DNA from: Bacilli bacterium
Lineage (GTDB): Bacteria; Bacillota_I; Bacilli_A; RF39; UBA660
Length of the DNA: 7,398 bases
NCBI GenBank assembly: GCA_024683115.1
Contig: JAIKYM010000158.1
Location: 1 to 7,398 of the forward strand
Direction: 5' to 3'
Positions 5,868 to 7,398 of the stretch are shown here, piece by piece (positions within the stretch are counted from its first letter, which is position 1; every line of letters begins with the position of its first letter). Below the pieces are notes generated by a model that had not been told where the DNA came from, made no database searches, and was given only the letters and a program-made list of their open reading frames with translations. A program made the position numbers and the translations under genes.

Positions 5868-6420
5868 TTTATATGATTTTGATAAAACTATTTACGATGG
5901 GGATTCAACAAGAGATTTCTTCTTCTATGAATTAAGAAGACATCCTATTATACTTATTACTTTATTTGAAACAGCATTTTTCGGCTTATTATATTTATTA
6001 CGTGTAGTTAATAAAACTAAGATGAAAGAACATTTCTATAAATTCTTAAGATATATTAAAAATATCGATGAAGAAGTTATCTCATTCTGGAGAAACTATG
6101 AAAAGAAGATTAAGAAGTTTTATAGAAATAAAGATCATGATCACGATATTATAATATCAGCCTCACCAGAATTCTTACTTTTACCTATTTGTAATAGATT
6201 AAAGGTTAAAGATATGATGGCTTCTCGTGTAGATAAGCTAACTGGTAAGACACATGGATTAAACTGCCATGATGTGGAAAAAGTAAGAAGATTAAATGAA
6301 AAATATTCTGATTATGTAGTAATGGAATCTTATTCAGATTCTCTTAAATCAGATAAACCTATTTTAGATTTAGCTAAAAAAGCTTACCTAGTTAAGGGTG
6401 AAAAACTAACAAAAATCTAA
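5857..6420 (+). CDS. HAD superfamily phosphatase, subfamily IB
   Basis: A 187-residue HAD-IB (SerB-like) hydrolase. Motif I is DFDKT with nucleophile Asp7 and acid Asp9. Motif II is SAS (Ser101). The NCHDVEKVRRL segment (Asn136 to Lys142) matches the subfamily's usual NCxGxEKVxRL with Lys142 as motif III. Motif IV is SDSLKSD with Asp161 and Asp166, a DX4D arrangement lacking the usual Gly before the first Asp. All catalytic residues are present. A hydrophobic cap segment at about 27-49 (HPIILITLFETAFFGLLYLL) is common in this subfamily and is probably not a true membrane span. The substrate is unknown, and phosphomonoesters are expected. The start is ATG 5857 with AGAAGG (5845-5850) six bases upstream. 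A frame opening at 5824 only reads tagO in another frame. The gene overlaps tagO by 11 bases, so it is co-translated, suggesting a phosphorylated sugar or lipid intermediate. Confidence 0.9.
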   Translation: MKINLYDFDKTIYDGDSTRDFFFYELRRHPIILITLFETAFFGLLYLLRVVNKTKMKEHFYKFLRYIKNIDEEVISFWRNYEKKIKKFYRNKDHDHDIIISASPEFLLLPICNRLKVKDMMASRVDKLTGKTHGLNCHDVEKVRRLNEKYSDYVVMESYSDSLKSDKPILDLAKKAYLVKGEKLTKI

Positions 6421-6429
6421 ATTTTGTTA
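6407..6429 (+). other. Hairpin across the HAD gene stop codon
   Basis: TAACAAAA (6407-6414) can pair with TTTTGTTA (6422-6429) around a seven-base loop that holds the TAA stop (6418-6420). There is no T run behind it, so on its own it is not an intrinsic terminator. It may protect the 3' end of the message or help the terminator that follows 21 bases later. Confidence 0.4.
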
Positions 6430-6450
6430 ATAATCAATAAATAATTAATG

Positions 6451-6480
6451 AAATAGAATAATTTTATTCTATTTTTTTTA
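6451..6480 (+). terminator. Intrinsic terminator of the tagO-HAD operon
   Basis: A perfect 10-base stem, AAATAGAATA (6451-6460) and TATTCTATTT (6465-6474), around the loop ATTT, followed by T to 6479. The stem is A/T-rich with a single G-C pair, so stability is modest, but the shape and T tract are typical. Confidence 0.75.
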
Positions 6481-6487
6481 TTTTATA

Positions 6488-6498
6488 TGCTATATACT
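6488..6498 (+). promoter_or_regulatory. Possible extended -10 element of the ABC transporter gene
   Basis: TGC (6488-6490) is followed by TATATA (6491-6496), and an overlapping TATACT lies at 6493-6498. No clear -35 box is seen because the region upstream is the T tract of the preceding terminator. Transcription would begin around 6503-6505, about 28 bases before the ATG. Confidence 0.4.
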
Positions 6499-6531
6499 AG
6501 TAATTTGAGTGAGAGAGTAGAAAGGAGTAAC

Positions 6532-7398
6532 ATGTTAAAACTAAAACATGTTTGTAAAAAATATAATAAAGAATATATATTAAATGATATTAATCTAACA
6601 TTACCTTCAAAAGGTTTAGTATCTATACTTGGTTCATCTGGTTCTGGCAAAACTACTTTATTAAATATAATTGGAGGTATAGATAAACCAACTTCAGGAA
6701 CTATTAGTTTAAATAATAAGAATATCAATGAATTAAATAATAAAGAGTTAGACTGGTATCACGATAAATATGTTAGTTTTGTATTCCAACAATATAATCT
6801 AATTAATTATTTAACTGTTAAAGATAATTTAAGATTAGTTAATAATAACTATGAACTAACTTTATTTAAACTTAATATATATGATTTAAAGAATAAGAAG
6901 GTAAGTGAGTTGTCGGGTGGGGAAAAGCAAAGAGTAGCTTTAGCTAGATGTTTACTTAAAAATCCTAAGTTGCTTTTATGTGATGAGCCAACTGGAGCTC
7001 TTGATTCTACTAATTCTATATTTATACTTGATACTCTTAAAGAAATATCTAAAGAGAGGCTAGTTATTGTTATTACCCATAATGAAGAATTAGCTAATAC
7101 TTATTCAGATCATATTATAAGAATTAAAGATGGCAAGATAGATAATAATATAATTGTTAAAGAAAGAATACAAAATATAAATGTAGAAAAAGTTAAACAT
7201 AAGAATATATTCAAAGTAATAGTTAATCATGTAGCTAATAAATGGAAAAGAAATCTACTTATAAGTTTATCATTTGCCATAGGATTAATATCTTTAGGAT
7301 TAGTATTATCTATTACAAATGGATTTCAGGCATCCTTAGATAAGGAAGAAAAGAATACTTTATCTAAATATCCTATTCTTATTTCTAAATATTCATCT
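6532..7398 (+). CDS. ABC transporter ATP-binding/permease fusion, MacB/LolCDE-like (3' partial)
   Basis: The frame is open from ATG 6532 to the window edge (289 residues), with AAAGGAG (6521-6527) as ribosome binding site. Residues 1-205 are an ABC ATPase of the LolD/MacB/BceA group: Walker A GSSGSGKTT (34-42), Q-loop FQQYNL (85-90), signature LSGGE (127-131), Walker B LLLCDEPTG (147-155), D-loop ALDS, and switch His183. After a Lys-rich linker, a membrane helix starts near residue 242 (NLLISLSFAIGLISLGLVLS) with an extracytoplasmic segment behind it. This is the beginning of an FtsX/MacB-type permease, so ATPase and permease are one polypeptide. Such type VII (mechanotransmission) systems act on lipoproteins, peptides or antimicrobials at the envelope. 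The substrate here is unknown. The span from Q-loop to signature is about 40 residues, shorter than the 50 or more usual for the group. The gene is a separate unit after a terminator. Confidence 0.92.
   Translation, partial: MLKLKHVCKKYNKEYILNDINLTLPSKGLVSILGSSGSGKTTLLNIIGGIDKPTSGTISLNNKNINELNNKELDWYHDKYVSFVFQQYNLINYLTVKDNLRLVNNNYELTLFKLNIYDLKNKKVSELSGGEKQRVALARCLLKNPKLLLCDEPTGALDSTNSIFILDTLKEISKERLVIVITHNEELANTYSDHIIRIKDGKIDNNIIVKERIQNINVEKVKHKNIFKVIVNHVANKWKRNLLISLSFAIGLISLGLVLSITNGFQASLDKEEKNTLSKYPILISKYSS

Noticed and set aside
6483..6728. Minus-strand frame of 81 codons opposite the start of the ABC gene
   Set aside because: It overlaps the ABC ribosome binding site and the Walker A coding region, and the ABC frame has clear motifs on the + strand.
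1..7398. tRNA, rRNA, riboswitch, CRISPR array or insertion sequence
   Set aside because: No cloverleaf with a tRNA-like anticodon arm, no spaced repeat array and no transposase was seen. Intergenic gaps of about 110 bases or less are taken up by terminators and promoters, leaving no room for a riboswitch.

Overview
The window is a strongly AT-rich, gene-dense stretch of chromosome with every gene on the + strand and no intergenic gap above about 110 bases. The gene families (YitT/DUF2179, lipoprotein, Abi_2, membrane-anchored HtrA, YchF, TagO/WecA-type transferase, HAD-IB phosphatase, ABC ATPase-permease fusion), AGGAGG-type ribosome binding sites and short A/T-rich intrinsic terminators point to a low-GC Bacillota. 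An uncultured gut Bacilli lineage (RF39- or Erysipelotrichia-like) is my best guess, but it is inference. A lipid-linked sugar transferase argues for a cell with an envelope polymer rather than a wall-less mollicute.

Layout. (1) 2-738: the 3' end of a YitT-type membrane protein gene overlaps by one base a small lipoprotein gene, which ends in a terminator. (2) 832-1449: a single-gene unit with its own promoter and strong terminator encodes an unrecognised 205-residue cytoplasmic protein with a low-complexity tail. (3) 1553-3602: a two-gene operon of an Abi_2 (AbiD/F-type) HEPN protein and a membrane-anchored HtrA serine protease with one PDZ domain. The htrA ribosome binding site overlaps the abi stop codon. 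(4) 3651-4757: the translation-associated GTPase/ATPase YchF, monocistronic. (5) 4812-6420: a TagO/WecA-like glycosyl-1-phosphate transferase overlaps a HAD-IB phosphatase gene by 11 bases. (6) 6532 to the window end: an ABC exporter with the ATPase at the N-terminus and a permease fused behind it, cut by the window edge.

Most of this is core or near-core chromosome. I see no mobile element, phage gene, tRNA, rRNA or CRISPR array. The main item for a second look is the tight abi-htrA pair: a HEPN protein from a family known for phage abortive infection, co-translated with a surface protease. I do not claim a new defence system from this. The second is the unrecognised 205-residue protein with its own transcription unit. 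A third theme is compaction: stop codons lie within or next to terminator hairpins, and -10 boxes abut the ribosome binding sites, implying 5' leaders of only about 7-15 bases.
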